From Neelides folsomi (taxonomy: Eukaryota; Arthropoda; Collembola; Neelipleona; Neelidae), in contig JAQGBZ010000260.1 of assembly GCA_034687125.1 (NCBI GenBank), positions 1 through 64,000 of the forward strand: DNA of 64,000 bases, read 5' to 3'. This document shows positions 43,438 through 58,357 of this stretch, piece after piece (the first letter of the stretch is position 1; each line of letters opens with the position of its first letter). A model generated the notes under the pieces. It did no database searches, was not told the origin of the DNA, and saw only the letters and a list, made by a program, of their open reading frames with translations. A program made the position numbers and the translations under genes.

Positions 43438-45908
43438 TCATATAATGAGTTTGGAAAGTTCTACAATGTTGGTTGTCTTGTAGAGAGACTCGTTCAACTT
43501 TAATGGATATTTATTCTTCTTTGTTTGAGTGTGCCAGACGTAAATCTTTGGAAATAAATATTTAGTTAAAAATCCCCCTTTTAACCTCAAAGGTTTTACA
43601 TAATTTAAGTACATAATTTAACGTTTCTCACTTGAGTGCAATTATTTGCCTTTGGTTCAATGTCGTTGAGACTGAATCCCAAGCTTTTAAGAAACCCGTC
43701 TTCTTCGTATCCTGGCACATATGGCATCTTACCCTTTGGTCGCTGAAATCATAAAATTAAATCATTTTTTTAACTAACTCATTAATCATGTGTATATCGA
43801 GTATATTAAGTATATTAGTTAAGGGAATTAAAGAAGAATTAAGTTAGAATAAATTAGAATTCACCTCGAGGAGAGCTTTGACTGAAATGGCAAATCCTGC
43901 CATGTCGACTGGAAACTTTCGATTCGCAATCCAGCCATCATAAAAACCCGTGACTTTTCCATTGACCACAACTGGCGAAGAGACTCCGTAGTTGGTGATG
44001 AGACCAACGGGCCACATGCCCAAACGATTCACTCCACGGATCTGAACATTAAAATTCAATCAATGCTCAACCAATCATTAAATTCCAAATGGAGTTAATT
44101 TAATTATTCTTACTTCTTCGAAGAGTTTGAGATCATAAGTATTGTCATCATCTGCGAAATAGATAAGCCCATTGGTGTCCACAATATTTTCCCTTATCCA
44201 CTCAAGTCCTTTGTTCCGATTCGAAACCCCTCGAGCTTTCACTTTCTTCTTCTGTTGCTCCTTTGGCATGAGAGCTGAAGAAATAATTGGAAATGGCGAT
44301 CAAATATTATTAAATTATTGACTATTACCATGGAGGTGGATGAAGTTGATGTTTGATCGTTTGAGGATTTGTGCAATTTGGGGACTGAGTCCCACGGCGT
44401 CTTCCACGACCAACCATACGATTGAAGAGACGTGCATGAGAGTGTGGGAGAGACGAGTCAGGTCGGGGATTTGTTCGCATCTCTTGTAGGTTGGAGTGAT
44501 GATGTAAATCGTTCGAAGGTTGTTTCGCTCTCCTGAAATTATTAAATATTTAATAATTTTTATTAGTGTCCAGTGCACATTTAGCTAATTACATAATCGC
44601 CAATGTTCAGTTCAAGTTAATGAAGTCTTTGTTCTAAGGAGATTGCAATATATTTTTATTGGGTTCTTACGAGGCTTTTAGGATAAAGAAAGATTAATAT
44701 AAAATGTAGTAATATATATATAGGATTTATAAATTAAGTAAATATGTTAGGTGCTAGTGAAACCCTCGAGGGACCAACTTTCTTAATTTCCACTCCCAAA
44801 CTTTGGATTCATATTTATAGGGGAAAAAATCCAAGTTCATTTCCTCCAATTGAGTCAACACAATTTCTTTTTAACTTCAAAGACACGGAAGGTCGAGTTT
44901 TTAAAGTCCCCTAACAAACTTGAACAAATTCAATTAGAATCTGAGCAAATTGATTTTCTTTCTACTTTCCACTTTCATTTCACTTCACATTAAAGAAATC
45001 CCCAATTTTATTTTTTAATTAAAAAGGAGAAGCTTATGAACAAAATTTTTTATTCCTTGGATTTTTCCATCCATTCATCAATAATGTAATTATAAGTTGA
45101 GGAGAAAAGGTAAATGAAATTTTTCTATAAATGATGATTCGGAGTCTTAGTTCATTTCGCTAATCCAATAGTTCAATGGGAAATTGTAATAGAATAATGA
45201 AATTTTTACATAATGGTTTTTAATGTTTTCAACGACTTCATCTTAATATGAATTTGTGGATGGTGGAATGGATTAAGGACAAAGATAATTAAATAACCAC
45301 TTACTGAGATTCGTACAGACGAATGTGTCGCTTTTGATTGACTTAAGAATTTTCTCGGTGTTGTTATGAACAATCACGTCGTCGACGCGGATGGAAATAC
45401 TTCTTCCTCCATTTAAAACTTCTTCTATTGGGGATAACTAAAGAAAGATTTTAAATCAATTATTTCCCCATTCGCATTTTTGAAGCTTTAATCATATTAA
45501 TTACGATAATTAAAATTCAATTCTGACTCTGTTCAATTTATCAGTTTGAAAATCAAAGTGTTAGTGCCCATTGTTTATGGGCGCTAACGCTATTTAACGT
45601 ATTCGTAACGTAACGTAGTGTATAAATGACTAATAAATATAAATGGATAAAAACTTTCTTTCTCCACAAAGCAACGCTTGGTTTAGCAATATTTTCCAAT
45701 TCTCTTTGGAGTTAAACTCTTGATTCCGTTTATAAACGTTTTTGGTATGTTTAAGGAATGCAACTAATAATTATACGATTATGAAAATATTATTTATTCT
45801 AAGAATTCTCACCTGTTGCGGCTGCTGGACGGAGAAGAAAGTAAACGTGCAGAAAGTGATGCCTAAAGCAATAACAATGAGGAGATATTTGTGAAGTGGG
45901 ACGCCCAT
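43438..45908 (-). CDS. B3GAT: Beta-1,3-glucuronyltransferase (B3GAT/GlcAT family)
   Basis: This Golgi type II membrane enzyme adds glucuronic acid from UDP-GlcA to galactose. Family members complete the proteoglycan linker tetrasaccharide (GlcAT-I) or build HNK-1-type epitopes (GlcAT-P/S). Seven exons (45908-45813, 45437-45305, 44532-44329, 44274-44114, 44041-43865, 43742-43632, 43545-43438) give 329 residues; vertebrate relatives have about 335. A signal anchor covers about residues 9-27 (LLIVIALGITFCTFTFFSV). Catalytic landmarks are IYIITPTYKR (85-94), WLVVEDA, the metal- and UDP-binding YFADDDNTYDLKLFEE (DDD at 186-188), FPVDMAGFA, and NCTQ followed by VWHTQT near the end. A minus-strand AATAAA lies at 43292-43297. 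Introns of 771 and 375 bp near the 5' end hold nothing recognised. Linker versus HNK-1 type cannot be decided; the central GGLRYE-type block is divergent (IRGVNRLGMWPVG). Confidence 0.94.
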
Positions 45909-48900
45909 CTCAGTCTACATAGCGCGACCTTCTCAATCCTGAATCGCATCGCACTGAATCCTGTATAAAAACATTCAAAATCATTCTTGAAATTTTTTAT
46001 CACATAATATATATCGTAAAATACAATTACTGATAGAGGTACTTGTGTACATATTGTGAAAACATGTTTATTTTGATTGTGTCCCTAATGGGTCTTATAT
46101 TTTATAACTTCTAGTGCTAATGAGGAAACAGGGATTTAATTGTAACAAAACAACAATTTGGGTTTCTTCTACAATAAGATATCTCTTTCGAGATTTTCCA
46201 CTTAATGTTAATTTAAGGGGAGCAACAAAGGAATGATCAATGTAATTGTAAGTATGTATGTTCCAGGGTTTACATTCCCTCTTCCAAGTAGAGAAGACTT
46301 TTACATTCATTTACAGGTGAAGAAGACAAAGAAAGACCTCTTAGCTTTTCAATTTCCCTAAATAAGTATGAATAACTCAATTCCTACAATAAATTATGCT
46401 CCGACAATATCTACAGTGAACTACAAAGCAAAGATAAGGTTAAATAAAATTACGACACTTGTAAAATCTCCAAAATTTTGTATTATGTCATCTTACAATG
46501 CGAATATTGAAATGAATTGAACCCCTTTATATGTGCACCACTAGCCCAAACTGTATTTATGTACAAGTATACTAGTAGATGTTAATTTAATATTTGGCGT
46601 TTGATGTAAGATACATATAATTTATAAGCTCATAGATATTTAATTTTACTTGTTTATTAGTTTGACAAGTTTTTTGATCTAAAATTCGTTTAATGCTTAT
46701 TTAAGTTATGAATGCATTTACGCTAGTCATAGTATTTCTGGTGTAGAATTTATAAGACTTACTTAACTTATAATCTACACTTCCCATATTTATGCTGTTA
46801 TACTATATAACACGGTGTGTTTAATTCACATCCGTCGCTCTGCTTTGTAATATGCATTTACAAAAGGAAACATCGTTTATAACTCAACAAAATCTTTGGT
46901 ATTTTCAATTTTTATTTACCTGAATGATTTTTCTATTTGTAGTTTTCTCATTAATTTATTGAAAATTGATTTGATTTGACACATTTTGGATCAAGTGAAT
47001 AAAATGTAAAATTGTTGATGGGAACAATCTGTAACTGTAACATGCGTATAAAATTCGCCAAGGTATTGATAAAATTATTAAATATCAACTCACTGATAAG
47101 ATAAATAGATTTATTCACTCCAGAGATCTAATATTATATGATATATGTATATCACTTTCACTACTAATATTATAATCGTTTTCTCTTTGATGATCGGCAC
47201 ATGAAATTAAACCTCAGATTTTTCCTATTCATGAAGTTCTTGCAACCGAGTTTTATTTAAATCAAGTCATTGGTTTGGAACTGATTGAAAATGTAAGTGA
47301 AGTTTATTGATAATTAAAATATGAAAGAAAAGACTGTCAATTAAATTGATCAAAAGGGGCTTGTGGTGAAACTTAAAAGTCAACTCGTTGAATGTTCAGT
47401 CAACTTGGGCATTTGAGATATAAACGCCGTTCCGTCACACGTCCGCCCATTTACATGGCCCACAATGAATTGAGCCAGCCGGATTCGACAGGAAAACCTC
47501 GAAACCTTTTCTATTTATCTTTTTTAAACTATAGTGTTAAAGCGATCAATGTCTGTACTATATGTAACTCCATATCGACTCATATCCCGAGACATCCGAC
47601 TTATACGAGAATTGACGTTCTTAAATCTCTCTCATAATATTTACATATCTACTTATTATTATACATAAATGCAGTTTCCACTCAAAGACCCAACCCTGCA
47701 TTTATTGCTTTGACACAAACAAAGAAAAAAGGGATGATTTGGATTCAAACCAAAATGAAAATATTTAGCTTAATCTTCTACTTTAACACAAATAATACTA
47801 ATAGACAAGCTCAACACAATCGAAAAATTCTTTAATTGGGGTTATAGACAATCGTCATTAAAAAGAGAGTGGTTTGGCACATGAAGTTACAAGATAATAA
47901 GAATAGTTACAAGATAATACAAAAATTCACTGAATTTATTTAACTCTCACTAGTACTTATATTAACACCCTATAGTTAATTAAATTTAGTAATATAGCCA
48001 TATTAGGTTTATTATAAATGTTTAAGAGAATAAAATAGTATGTTATACTATACAGGTATATTCTATTTGTATAATAGTCAATAGTTTTAAGGTATGGATA
48101 AATTGGATGTCTCTTATTTTCCCATGCGAATATACCATAGGATCTTTCCATCATATGAATCATTAATTGAATCATCCTGTCAATGTGAGCGTGTATTTGA
48201 TTCCACGGCATTCCAACCTCTTCCAATTAAATGGAGGAAATCGAGTCATTTGGCAGAACGCCGAAACCTCCGCGTCAACTCTTTAATTCAACTTTAAATC
48301 AATTTGAAATCCCAGGGTTACTAAACAATCATATTCCACATCAACCAAATTAAGCGTCCATCCTATTCATTTTGATTCTCTGTTAAATATCATTCCCATT
48401 GTGGGGCTAAATACAAAATAAGGAATTAATGAATTAATATCCCATGCCAAGTTTTATTATCTAATCTCAGTCTGTGAGAATTGTTTAAGAAATTTGATGC
48501 TTCATCGTTATAATAATCATAATAAGCAAGGAGTCAATTTTTAATAACTTTTTCTACTCATGTCAACAAAAATTAATTATCCTCAATGATCACAGATAAG
48601 ATAGGCATAAAAATTAAAAAGTATCAAAGTTCAATGTCAGTAAGTATCAACGAAGCAATTACACATGTAATATATTTCATGGCATTGTAAAAATATATAT
48701 TATTTCCATATACCTAATATATGTGATTACATGATAAATCTAAGTCATTATTGTGCAAAATTGACATATGCATGTAGAATGTATACTTAACAAACTTCTC
48801 CGTTACATCCGTCTAATGTACGCCCCTTCCAATTGGTATTATTACACTGATGAATGTATGCGAATTGAATGGTCGTTTTTAATGATAATATTCCAGAAGA

Positions 48901-51900
48901 TTCATCCATGAAGGGTCTTAATAATTATTCCACGTAGGAGGATGAATGAAGGAACGAGCGAGGAATTTTCTTTAACTATTTATAAACCATTTCTTCATTC
49001 ATGAACCTCATTTCAAATTTCAAACGTTCAGCACGTAAATCTCGAATCGGTATTTTATTATTCAAATGATATTCCAAAATAGTTGGATTTTTTCAAAATG
49101 AATTTTATATGCAAAAATAGATGTTAAAAGTTCTTTTAAATAAAGAATAATATTTATATCGATCCCTCTTGCCTTTAGAACAGATGAATTATCTTTATCT
49201 AATAATTATCCAAAATCTTCATTTTTATATTACAGATAATAAATATTCCATTACTATAAATTATAACAACACATTTATTATAAATGTTATTCATTGTGTA
49301 ATTTATATTTATTGAAATATTCTTACAAGAATTATAAGCTGAATTACAAATATAATTTCGTTAATTTTATTGAAACTGGATTTAAAATTTTGGGAAAGTA
49401 TTTTTACAATGTTTGATTTGTTGATTGGGCAGAAGGAAAAAATGATCCAATTCATAAATTCATATTCCTAGTTGACCTATATAATCTTATTTTGCATAAG
49501 AATACATAGTTATTATAAATATGTAAGTAGTTTGAATTGGAAGTGAAAGGATGTTCACATGAATATTCAACAAGATGGATCGGAAATTAGTTTTGAGTTT
49601 CATTAGTGAAATAATTTCAAATTGTTTTTAATGATGAGAAACGGCGGTGTATTTAGGAAATGGCGTTCTTCCTCCGCCGTTCTCGCCTTCAACTTTGAAC
49701 AAGATAAAGAATATATATATAACAACCAAGGCTCATCTCAACATCCTCATTTCCTCACAACTTTTCATATATTTCACCATTGGAAGAACCAAAGTGAGTT
49801 TGACGAAGATCAACTTCCTCTCTTATGCAAACATCCATGTAGTTATTATGGAGTAAATTTAAGATGTCTTTCTTATCTTCTTTTATTATACCTTTTCTTT
49901 GACGTCTACAGACATTTCCACAAAATAAAATATTCCTCATATTTTAGAATATATGAATACATATATATGAATTCTTATATTTGTCCATAGCTACGTATAC
50001 AATATGGCATGGCTTCACATATTACATATCAAGGCATTATTAATGTCAACTTCCACCATGGTACACAAATGGGTATGAGGGAGAAAATTAACAGATATAG
50101 CTCTTCATCATATTAGATCCTCTCCATCATTCACATTTGGCCTTCCTTTACATCCAAATTTGTTTTTATCTTTTTTAATTTACTAAAACTTTGAGCCGAG
50201 CGAAATAAATTTATCCTTATTAAGTTGGATCTAGACCGAGAAATATTTTTTAAATTACATATTGTTAAAATATATCCAAAGGATAAAGGTATATGTATGT
50301 ATATACACATAGATAAATCTATCTTATATCATCAGTATGTGTCATGTGTTTTATGTACAGTATAATTCATAATACCCAACAAATATGAATATGTATATAT
50401 ATACATATTCATTTATAAATTGACATGAAGTTGTCATTTTACACTGAATTTGGCTCTCATTCGTTTCCCCGTACTAAATTTTATAACTAGAATATCTTTT
50501 TAACACGGAGTTTACAATGGATCATAAAGTAAGAATGTGTTTGTATGTACAAGTATTTCACTACTTTTCATCATTCCTTAATATTCAGGCGAATTATTCA
50601 CTTGAAAACATGAAGGGATTGATGCCAAAAAATTTTTTCTCTGAATATTTTCAACCATGTTGAAAATGGAGGATTTCCGAATACATGAAAAGTTGGAGGG
50701 GCGCGAAGGATCGGCGAAAGTTCAATTTGACAAATTTAGTGAATTGTAAAGATGGAGAGACGTCGTTTCCCTCTCAAATGCAATTTCATTGAAAGAACTC
50801 AACGGAATGAAGGAACTTCCATTATTTTACTCTTGCCTTTATTGAATGAAATCCAAGTGGATGGAAAATTCCTCTTTAAACTCATTCAGAAATAACCCAT
50901 GTCACATGCCGATCCTTTCAATTTCAATACATCAACTATCTATCAATTTACTTCTTATTTTATATTTCATATTTCAAAATCCAATCCTCTTACACGTTGC
51001 TAATTCACACCAATATAAAGTTGCTTTAAGGCAAATTATAACAATTAGGTATGTCAGAAAAACGAAAATACTAATTTTGATTCGCAAGTTTTTCAAATAT
51101 TTCGTCCTACGTCATTGGCCAAATCACAACTCAAGTGATTATTTAATATAAACTTTATATACAAATGGGTAGTTGTGGTAAATGAATCAGAGCTGTTTTT
51201 GTTCCTTGATGAAAATTGCGTCCAATTAGATTTATTGTTATAATATAGCACATTATTGGTATACCATAACTCTCCTATTCCGACTTTACCATTGCGGCAT
51301 ACATTTATAACATAATTTATTAAACGGCCATATATACAGAAATGGAGTTTTAATATACTCGTATGTACCATGTATGTATACATAGGTACATACCCCTTTG
51401 TGTATGAGTATAATTCGAATGTCGGAGGTCGGAAAAATACTTTCACCCAAATGGAGTCGAAATGTGAATGTTGCATGGGTAGAAGCAGTTCGGATTTCAC
51501 AGGAAGAAACCATACGATGGAATGTTATGGAGATCGAAGACAACCACACAGTCAAAATCCCTCCCAGCTTATATACAAAGTATTAAGGACATATATGATA
51601 CTTATCTACCGGTTTACCTAAATTTAAAGACATATAGGAAAACTGTGTGCCAATATTGTTAAAATATAGAAAAATAATGTATTCACTGAACATCCAATTG
51701 AACAAAATCAAATCATCCATATACTCCAATGTGCATTATCAGTTGTATGTAGATTAAACAATATCTATTGCATTATTATTACATCTATATTGTAACCTTT
51801 GGTATATATTCATAAGTGATATGTGCTCATCCAATTCCCATTGATTACATTTTTTGACGATCACGTAATATCTATAATAAGAAATAAGATTAGGAGATTA

Positions 51901-54900
51901 GGAGAAACAAGATTACAGATTTACACAAAATGTAATGGGGATTTTTATTAAAAATTATTTATTAAAAATTCGTGATTTGTCAAAATTTCAATGGAGATTA
52001 CATATTGGTTAAGGATTAATTTTTTAAATCGGCTTACAATTAATTTAAAATTCTTATTATATTGAATTGATTCAGTGCAATTCTCAAGGAAAGGAGTATG
52101 AGAATTTCATTCAAACTTTTCATCGGCAATTTTTAGGGAATGGAAATTAAGAGTAAAGGTAAATGAACAGAAAGAATGATCATGCAATTATTATAAGATG
52201 AATTCGATCCAACATCGCGTTGAATTGACGATCAACCCAATTGGGAAGTTTCAATGAACTCTTCGTTCTCAATTCAACTTCCGTTCTTTATAAAAATCTC
52301 CAGGTGAATTCTTTCGACCAAATCGACTGTAATACACCATATAATGTAGATTAACTATAGATATATAGTATATATAAATTACGTCGTATATTCCGTATAT
52401 GTATATATCAAACTGGCTAAAAACTAACATTTCTCATTAATTGTGCATATAGTACAATCAACTCAAGTAAACTTACGCATATTTTCGGCAAACTTAAATC
52501 TTCAAGATAATATCAAATATTAATAGATATTCAATACCTTTATTTAAAACACATTATCCAAATGATTCCCTTATTTGAATAACCTCTATCACAAAAAGTT
52601 ATTTCCCTTAAATAGTTTTAATAAATATTTTTTGAAGAACAAAACCCATTATTGTTAAGACTTGCTTTACAGTCCTTGAAAGTGTGTATTTTGTGATGTA
52701 ATTACATTTGTATGTGTTACACCTTTCTGTTCTGTCCCCCGGTTTCAATTAAGTGGAAGTTCCACATTGGACGTGGAGGGAATGAAGCGTGAACAAATAT
52801 CGATCTCATCCTCAATGATCATCAACACATTATATATCAAACATATATGTGACATCACGCCGCCATTTGACTATATATTTACCAACGTCATGACCAAGCA
52901 TAATATGCCATTTTTCTTTTTTACCATTTCCTAAGGATTACAAAAGTAGCTATAAGTAAGGTACCGGAAATGTCACTTGACATTTTCACTTGGATGAAGC
53001 CTCTTCAGATATATGCACATATTATATATTGGTATACATGTATTTATATGTATATGTACCTAGTCAGTATTATACAATATCTATATGTGACTTGTGTTAT
53101 GAAATATAACGACCATTTTTAAAGTGGATTTTAAAGTTGCATAATAAATAATTTATAAATAAAATTCATGAATTTCTTATTTGATCTTTTCTCTCCGTTG
53201 GGAAGGCAAAGTGTCATTGTGATCAACTCCCAGTGCAAGACTAGAATTGAAGAGCTTTGAAGGGGTTAGTCAAATGTCAACCGTCAAAAGTAAACCTTGG
53301 TCTCCATTCATGAATAAATGATACATTCATGAATGTCCCTTTTCCAAAGAATGAAGATTTGAATGGCACGTCTTCAATCAAATTCGTCAATGAGATACAA
53401 AAGTCAATATTTTACAATTTTTTTCATTCTTTCCTCAAAATCACTTTTTAAAAATATTGACCTATTTGATTCAATAATGAAAGCGAAGAATATAACTAAC
53501 TTGTACATATATATCAACAAATATTTTATGTGTCCTTCATAGATGTATTCTAACACTATGGTAAGTACTGATACAATATATGCATAAATACAACATAGGT
53601 ACAACATAGGTATGTATGTACAATTTTAATAAGAACTCTCAATCTATTTGTCTATTTCTATTTCTTTAAATATATGTATACTTATATTGTACATACAATA
53701 GTATATTATATTGTATTATGTAAGTATATCCGTGTGAATTGTGTAAAATGGAAGTTCCTGTGAATGAATCAAAGTGGAAAGAATTGAAATTTTCTCTTCG
53801 GCTTTCAATCACAGCTTCTCTTCCGCCTTCGAGGTTTCTTTTCTCTGGAAGATTTGGAGGAAAGTCGAGAGGCATTGTAAAATAAAAAGGAGTGGATTAG
53901 GAGAATTAAATTAAGTTTGAGAGAGCGTCAAGAGAAAATCTTACCATTTGATTTCCCAATCTCCTTTTCTCCTTAATGTCTATAAGAATCTAATCACTTC
54001 CAAGTTACTATAATGATCACATGATCAGTATTCATTGAATGCTGCTAATAGGTTAAGAAATCTATATATTATATTTATTAATTAAATATGTATATTCAAA
54101 TAATATAATTCGTAGATATCAGATGCTAACTTCAAAATATTTATTAGTTCTATACTACCTATGTATGTACTATGTATGTATTTTATGTAAGTTCTATATT
54201 ATTTAATAGTAATTAATTATAAAACATTCTGATTATTAAATTTGCTTCAAGGGGGCATTTTGTACACAACCTGTTAAATTATATTTATTAGGTATGCATA
54301 AATTAAAAACAATCTTAAAAGACCGTTTTTGCTGCTAATTGCTATCAAGGAATTCCAATTATAAAATTCCTTTGAAAAATATTAAATTCCATTGAATGTA
54401 GTCAATAAGACCTTGGAATGCAGGAGCCCAGAAGTGAGGAATTAAAACAACGAGGTTATCGACAACATGCAGCCAAGCTCTCGAAATGGGGAAAATTGAA
54501 ACTTTGAAACTTGAGCGCTAATTTCTCCTTATTGTAAAAGGACATTAAGAGAGTGAAATAAGAAGAAGCTGTAAATATTCCAATTGTTTTCAACTAGTGT
54601 GAATTGTTGGTGATTGTGGAAGGGCGTTTCTCCCAATTCACATGTCTCCTCTGGGAATGAGTCATGTTCATTGTGTAGAAAACTTGATTGATCTCACACA
54701 CTGCGGCATCAACGGCCGCCGGGTTGAGGAAAACGAAGTCCCTATATCGAGTAGAAGGATACACCTAACGACCAACTTCTCACGCGATGGAGAAAAATCC
54801 GAAAAATGCTCAAACACTCCCCCATGCACAAGGATCACTCACGAATGTCACTAAATGCCAAATGTAGAGTAATGAGGGGAAAATGCGAATCCAAACAATG

Positions 54901-57639
54901 TTTTTATCTGGAACAGGAATTCCCAAAGAAATTTTCCAAATCTTCAATTCCAATTTATGATAATCATTTGGTAATATGTATATGTAAATTAATAATTTTA
55001 AAATCAGCATGAATTCCCTGTTGACACAAATAACAACGAGTAGAAATAAAAACTTTTATTGAAGGAAATTGTAAAATATTCATAGAAACGTTTAATAATT
55101 AGGGAAATAAAAAGGAATCGGAAACGCAGAGGGAATTCCAAATTGGATCACTGGTGAGAAGACGTTCATTGAGCAGTAGTGGGTGAAAAAGGAAAGATTT
55201 CAAACCTTATATAAAGATCCATGGTGAGTGTTGGCTGTGTGAGAGTAACTGTTCCTTCGCCGGTTCGGAGGAGAATGGGAGAGAGAAAACCCGGGTTTTT
55301 CTCTTAAGTATATTCGATAGGAGAATCGATAGGGAAAGTTCCCATTGGGGAAACTCTCACAACTCCTCCTTGCAAACGCATATTTGATATCATACATATA
55401 ATATATATTAGATGGTGAATACAGAGCAATATATATATAGGAAATCCACATGTACACCAAGTGAGTATATATTTTATATTTCATAAGTAGCATTTTCCTC
55501 ACGGCATGACATCGACATACTGTGAGTATATGTATGTATACATTTTCCAAAATGCCCTTCCGCACCTGGCGCTTCCTTATATCAAAGTCGCTATCAATAT
55601 AAAATATATTTGTAGACGGATACTTGGGGACTCCTTACTTCCATTTACTAATTAATTTTCCCTCCATTGCATTATAAAGAAGGAATGGTCAAACATCGCC
55701 AAATCCTACATGGGAAGATGGTGAGGGTGGGGCAAAATTAGGGGATCCGGTGCGTGTGTGTTTGATTGTGATTAAACTCTCATCGACAAATTCTCCCCTT
55801 TTCATTAAATACGGTTAGGGGAAGGTGGGCGGCTCCGGGAAAATGTCAGGGGAATCCATCTGATAAAGGCCAAACAACCAAATCTCCCCGTTTTATAATA
55901 ATATAACTCACATGACCTGAAGTCATTTAGCCTGGGAAAATATTTTCATATTATTCATTTTAGTATTCGCATTTATCTAGTTAAAATGCTTTTATTATTT
56001 ATCATATTTTACTATAAATATGAGGTTCACAACGATCCTTATGTTGTTCAATATTAAAATTTTAATATTTATTCCCTTAGTTTAACCCTATATTTATCAT
56101 GCATATAAGTATAACTAAATATAGTAGTAATAAATTTTACTATGTGATTTTTCTCTTTGGAAGTGAATTTGTAAAGAAAGGGGATTTATCGGATGAGTGA
56201 ATGAATGAGGTGAAAAGAAAGTAAAAATGGTTGGTTCTTTGTCAGTTCCCACACGTCGACTTCCAATTTCCTCAACTTCTTCTCAAGAGACTCATTCCGA
56301 CCAATCCCTATACTCAACAAAGACGGATTTATCCAAGTGGATCACAACCACCGCTCTTTTTATTATTTAAAAATCAAAATATCCGACAATCCCTCACTCA
56401 CTCATAAATTATGGGCGAGTAGTCACAATTAAAGTGAAACAATCAATCACGTTGTAATGTGATTGATTTTCACAAGCAGCTACATTTCATTGTACTACAA
56501 TGCCCCACCCCGTAGTTGCTTATGGCATATTTCCTCATATTAATAGAACACATTTCTCAAACCCATTTGTTGTATTTAGAAATGATATTACATAACCGGA
56601 TTTCCTCTTCGTTGTAATGCAAAATCCAAAGATTTCCATACACTTTTAAAGAACCATCATAGTTTTGTGAAGTATCGTACAAACTTCAATATGGATTTTA
56701 TACATAGGTATTAAATGTGGTAATAAAACATGGTTACTAAAATTTGTTTAAAATTTATTCTCAAAACATAAACCAAATACTTTATTTAATTATATGTAAT
56801 ATATTCTAATTAAAAGACTGCAACATGGTTTTGGAATGAGATAACTTCAGTCTCTTCAGAATCTGCTTAATAATTTAATAATCTCCAAATCAAATACGAA
56901 ATAAAGCATTAATTAATTAGCGAAATTAATAATTAATTTATTGATGTCTGTTATTATCAGACTAGTTTCACTACAGCGCTCTCGTGTAACATGTTCATGC
57001 AATTTTTTAACTTCAACGTATATATTTAATTAAGATTATCTTAAGTAATTTTGTATGTGTAAAATACATAAAGTGACATACTGTACTGAATAAACAATTA
57101 TAAATAAATAAACATGTGCTAATAACGAAGCAAATCTTTAATTCCATGAATTTCTACAAACATTTATAACAAGTGCTGTAAGTTTAAGGTTATAATTATG
57201 TTGTTTCGGGTCTATGATCACCATTTTGCATTTTTACTACAAATAAATTAGCTATTTGAGTGAGGAGCAGAAGCAAAACGTGAGCGTATTCTTGCAATTG
57301 GAGCTTCTAATGCTGACATTCTCCTCCTTGGTTTAAATCTTAAGGTAGCAAAGGTAATTTAAACATTCTCATGTGTGCAGTACCAATACCTTGGTATGTA
57401 ATGTGTAAGGTGATATTAAGAAAAATGAGGCTTAACTATGAATTATTATAATATAACAATGGAGATTGTGTTAATAAAGTGACTGAAGATTGCGTGGAGA
57501 AGTGTTTTAAAATGTTTATGAATCTGTTTAATAGCCTCGTGTGAGAGTCACTTGGGGCTATCTGGATGAATGCTAATGAGGAAGACCTCGGTGTTTTTAA
57601 TGTTCCTCTTAAGCCTCTTATGATAGGAAAGCGTGAAAA
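45909..57639. other. AT-rich gene desert with small GC-richer islands
   Basis: No exon could be supported in 11.7 kb. The DNA is AT-rich with many TATGTA/TACATA runs. GC-richer patches occur at about 47380-47500, 48140-48290, 50640-50860, 54420-54880, 55600-55880 and 56220-56340. Several carry homeodomain-like TTAAT/ATTAAT cores, and none has a convincing open frame. They may be regulatory elements or unrecognised short exons. The 5' end of the glucuronyltransferase transcript should lie within the first few hundred bases. Confidence 0.45.
50385..50412. repeat. 28-bp perfect AT-rich palindrome
   Basis: The sequence ATGAATATGTATAT is followed directly by its exact reverse complement, ending at 50412. 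In DNA this AT-rich such palindromes can arise by chance, but this one is longer than its neighbours. Confidence 0.75.
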
Positions 57640-58112
57640 GTTTATTAGTTATTAATACAGTTAAGCAGAATAATGCTGTGGACTTTCCCTATCTCACCCC
57701 ATGTATTCATTTTTCAAGTGAGATGGGGAATGATGGGGATTTCATAATGGCTGAGCAAGCGTTCTCATCCAGGGGTGTGTTCCAATGAATCTCCTTCCAT
57801 TAATTCAATCCTCATGCATAGGAACCGGAAATTTCCCGGCGAGGGCGGAGAATTGTTCAAACGAACAACGCTTGTGTTCAATCCTCATTTCCATAATGGA
57901 GGCTGCGAGAGGTGAGCCTAGACATATGGAGGAGGGAAGGTGAGGGCAATACATCTCCGCGCTAATCAAATGGAAGATGACATCAGCGAGTGTGCCAAAC
58001 CCTTACCAAGCCTTTTCACTTTTCATTTCCAAAGGAATTCCGGCCAAGAAGGTGCTCGCACTCGCTCAGGTCCAAAACCTCATTTAAATACTTTTTTGTC
58101 CTTGGTGGGAAG
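57640..58112. other. GC-rich region before an unidentified exon
   Basis: Composition rises from about 57640. A possible 35-base micro-exon, 58035-58069, sits between TTTCCAAAG and a GTCC donor-like sequence; the implied intron to 58113 would be only 43 bases, shorter than any other intron here, so I do not assert it. The segment may also contain a promoter. Confidence 0.3.
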
Positions 58113-58357
58113 ACGAGGTCGGTGAAGTCGTGTTCGTCCACGGCGGAATCCTGGCGTCCCTACGAACCGTCAACATTCCTCTCCCCCAAGAAGACCGCGC
58201 ATTGGTGCTCGACGCTGGAGAGGCGGACAAGATGGGAAACTCTTGCTCTTACAATCTCAAGCAGATTCCTCCAGAAGTTGAGAAGGGAAGTTACCAGCGA
58301 GGGATGAAGTCTGACTTCATCGCTCCGCCCCAACCTTTGCCGCGGCTGAAGCTCAAG
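58113..58357 (+). CDS. Candidate exon of an unidentified gene
   Basis: An open frame of about 81 codons runs between an AG at 58111-58112 and a GTAGGG donor at 58358. The peptide contains EVGEVVFVHGGILASL, VNIPLPQEDRALVLDAGEAD, NSCSYNLKQIPPEVEKGSY and PPQPLPRLKLK. Codon choice is mixed and protein-like, with varied residues and no low complexity, in contrast to the shadow frames here. It ends in phase 0, so it could join a candidate exon at 59261 or 59671. I do not recognise the family. The partial frame, weak acceptor and missing start are reasons for caution. Confidence 0.5.

Noticed and set aside
50385-50412. AT palindrome as a regulatory site
   Set aside because: Alternating TA-rich palindromes are common in this DNA; kept as a repeat only.
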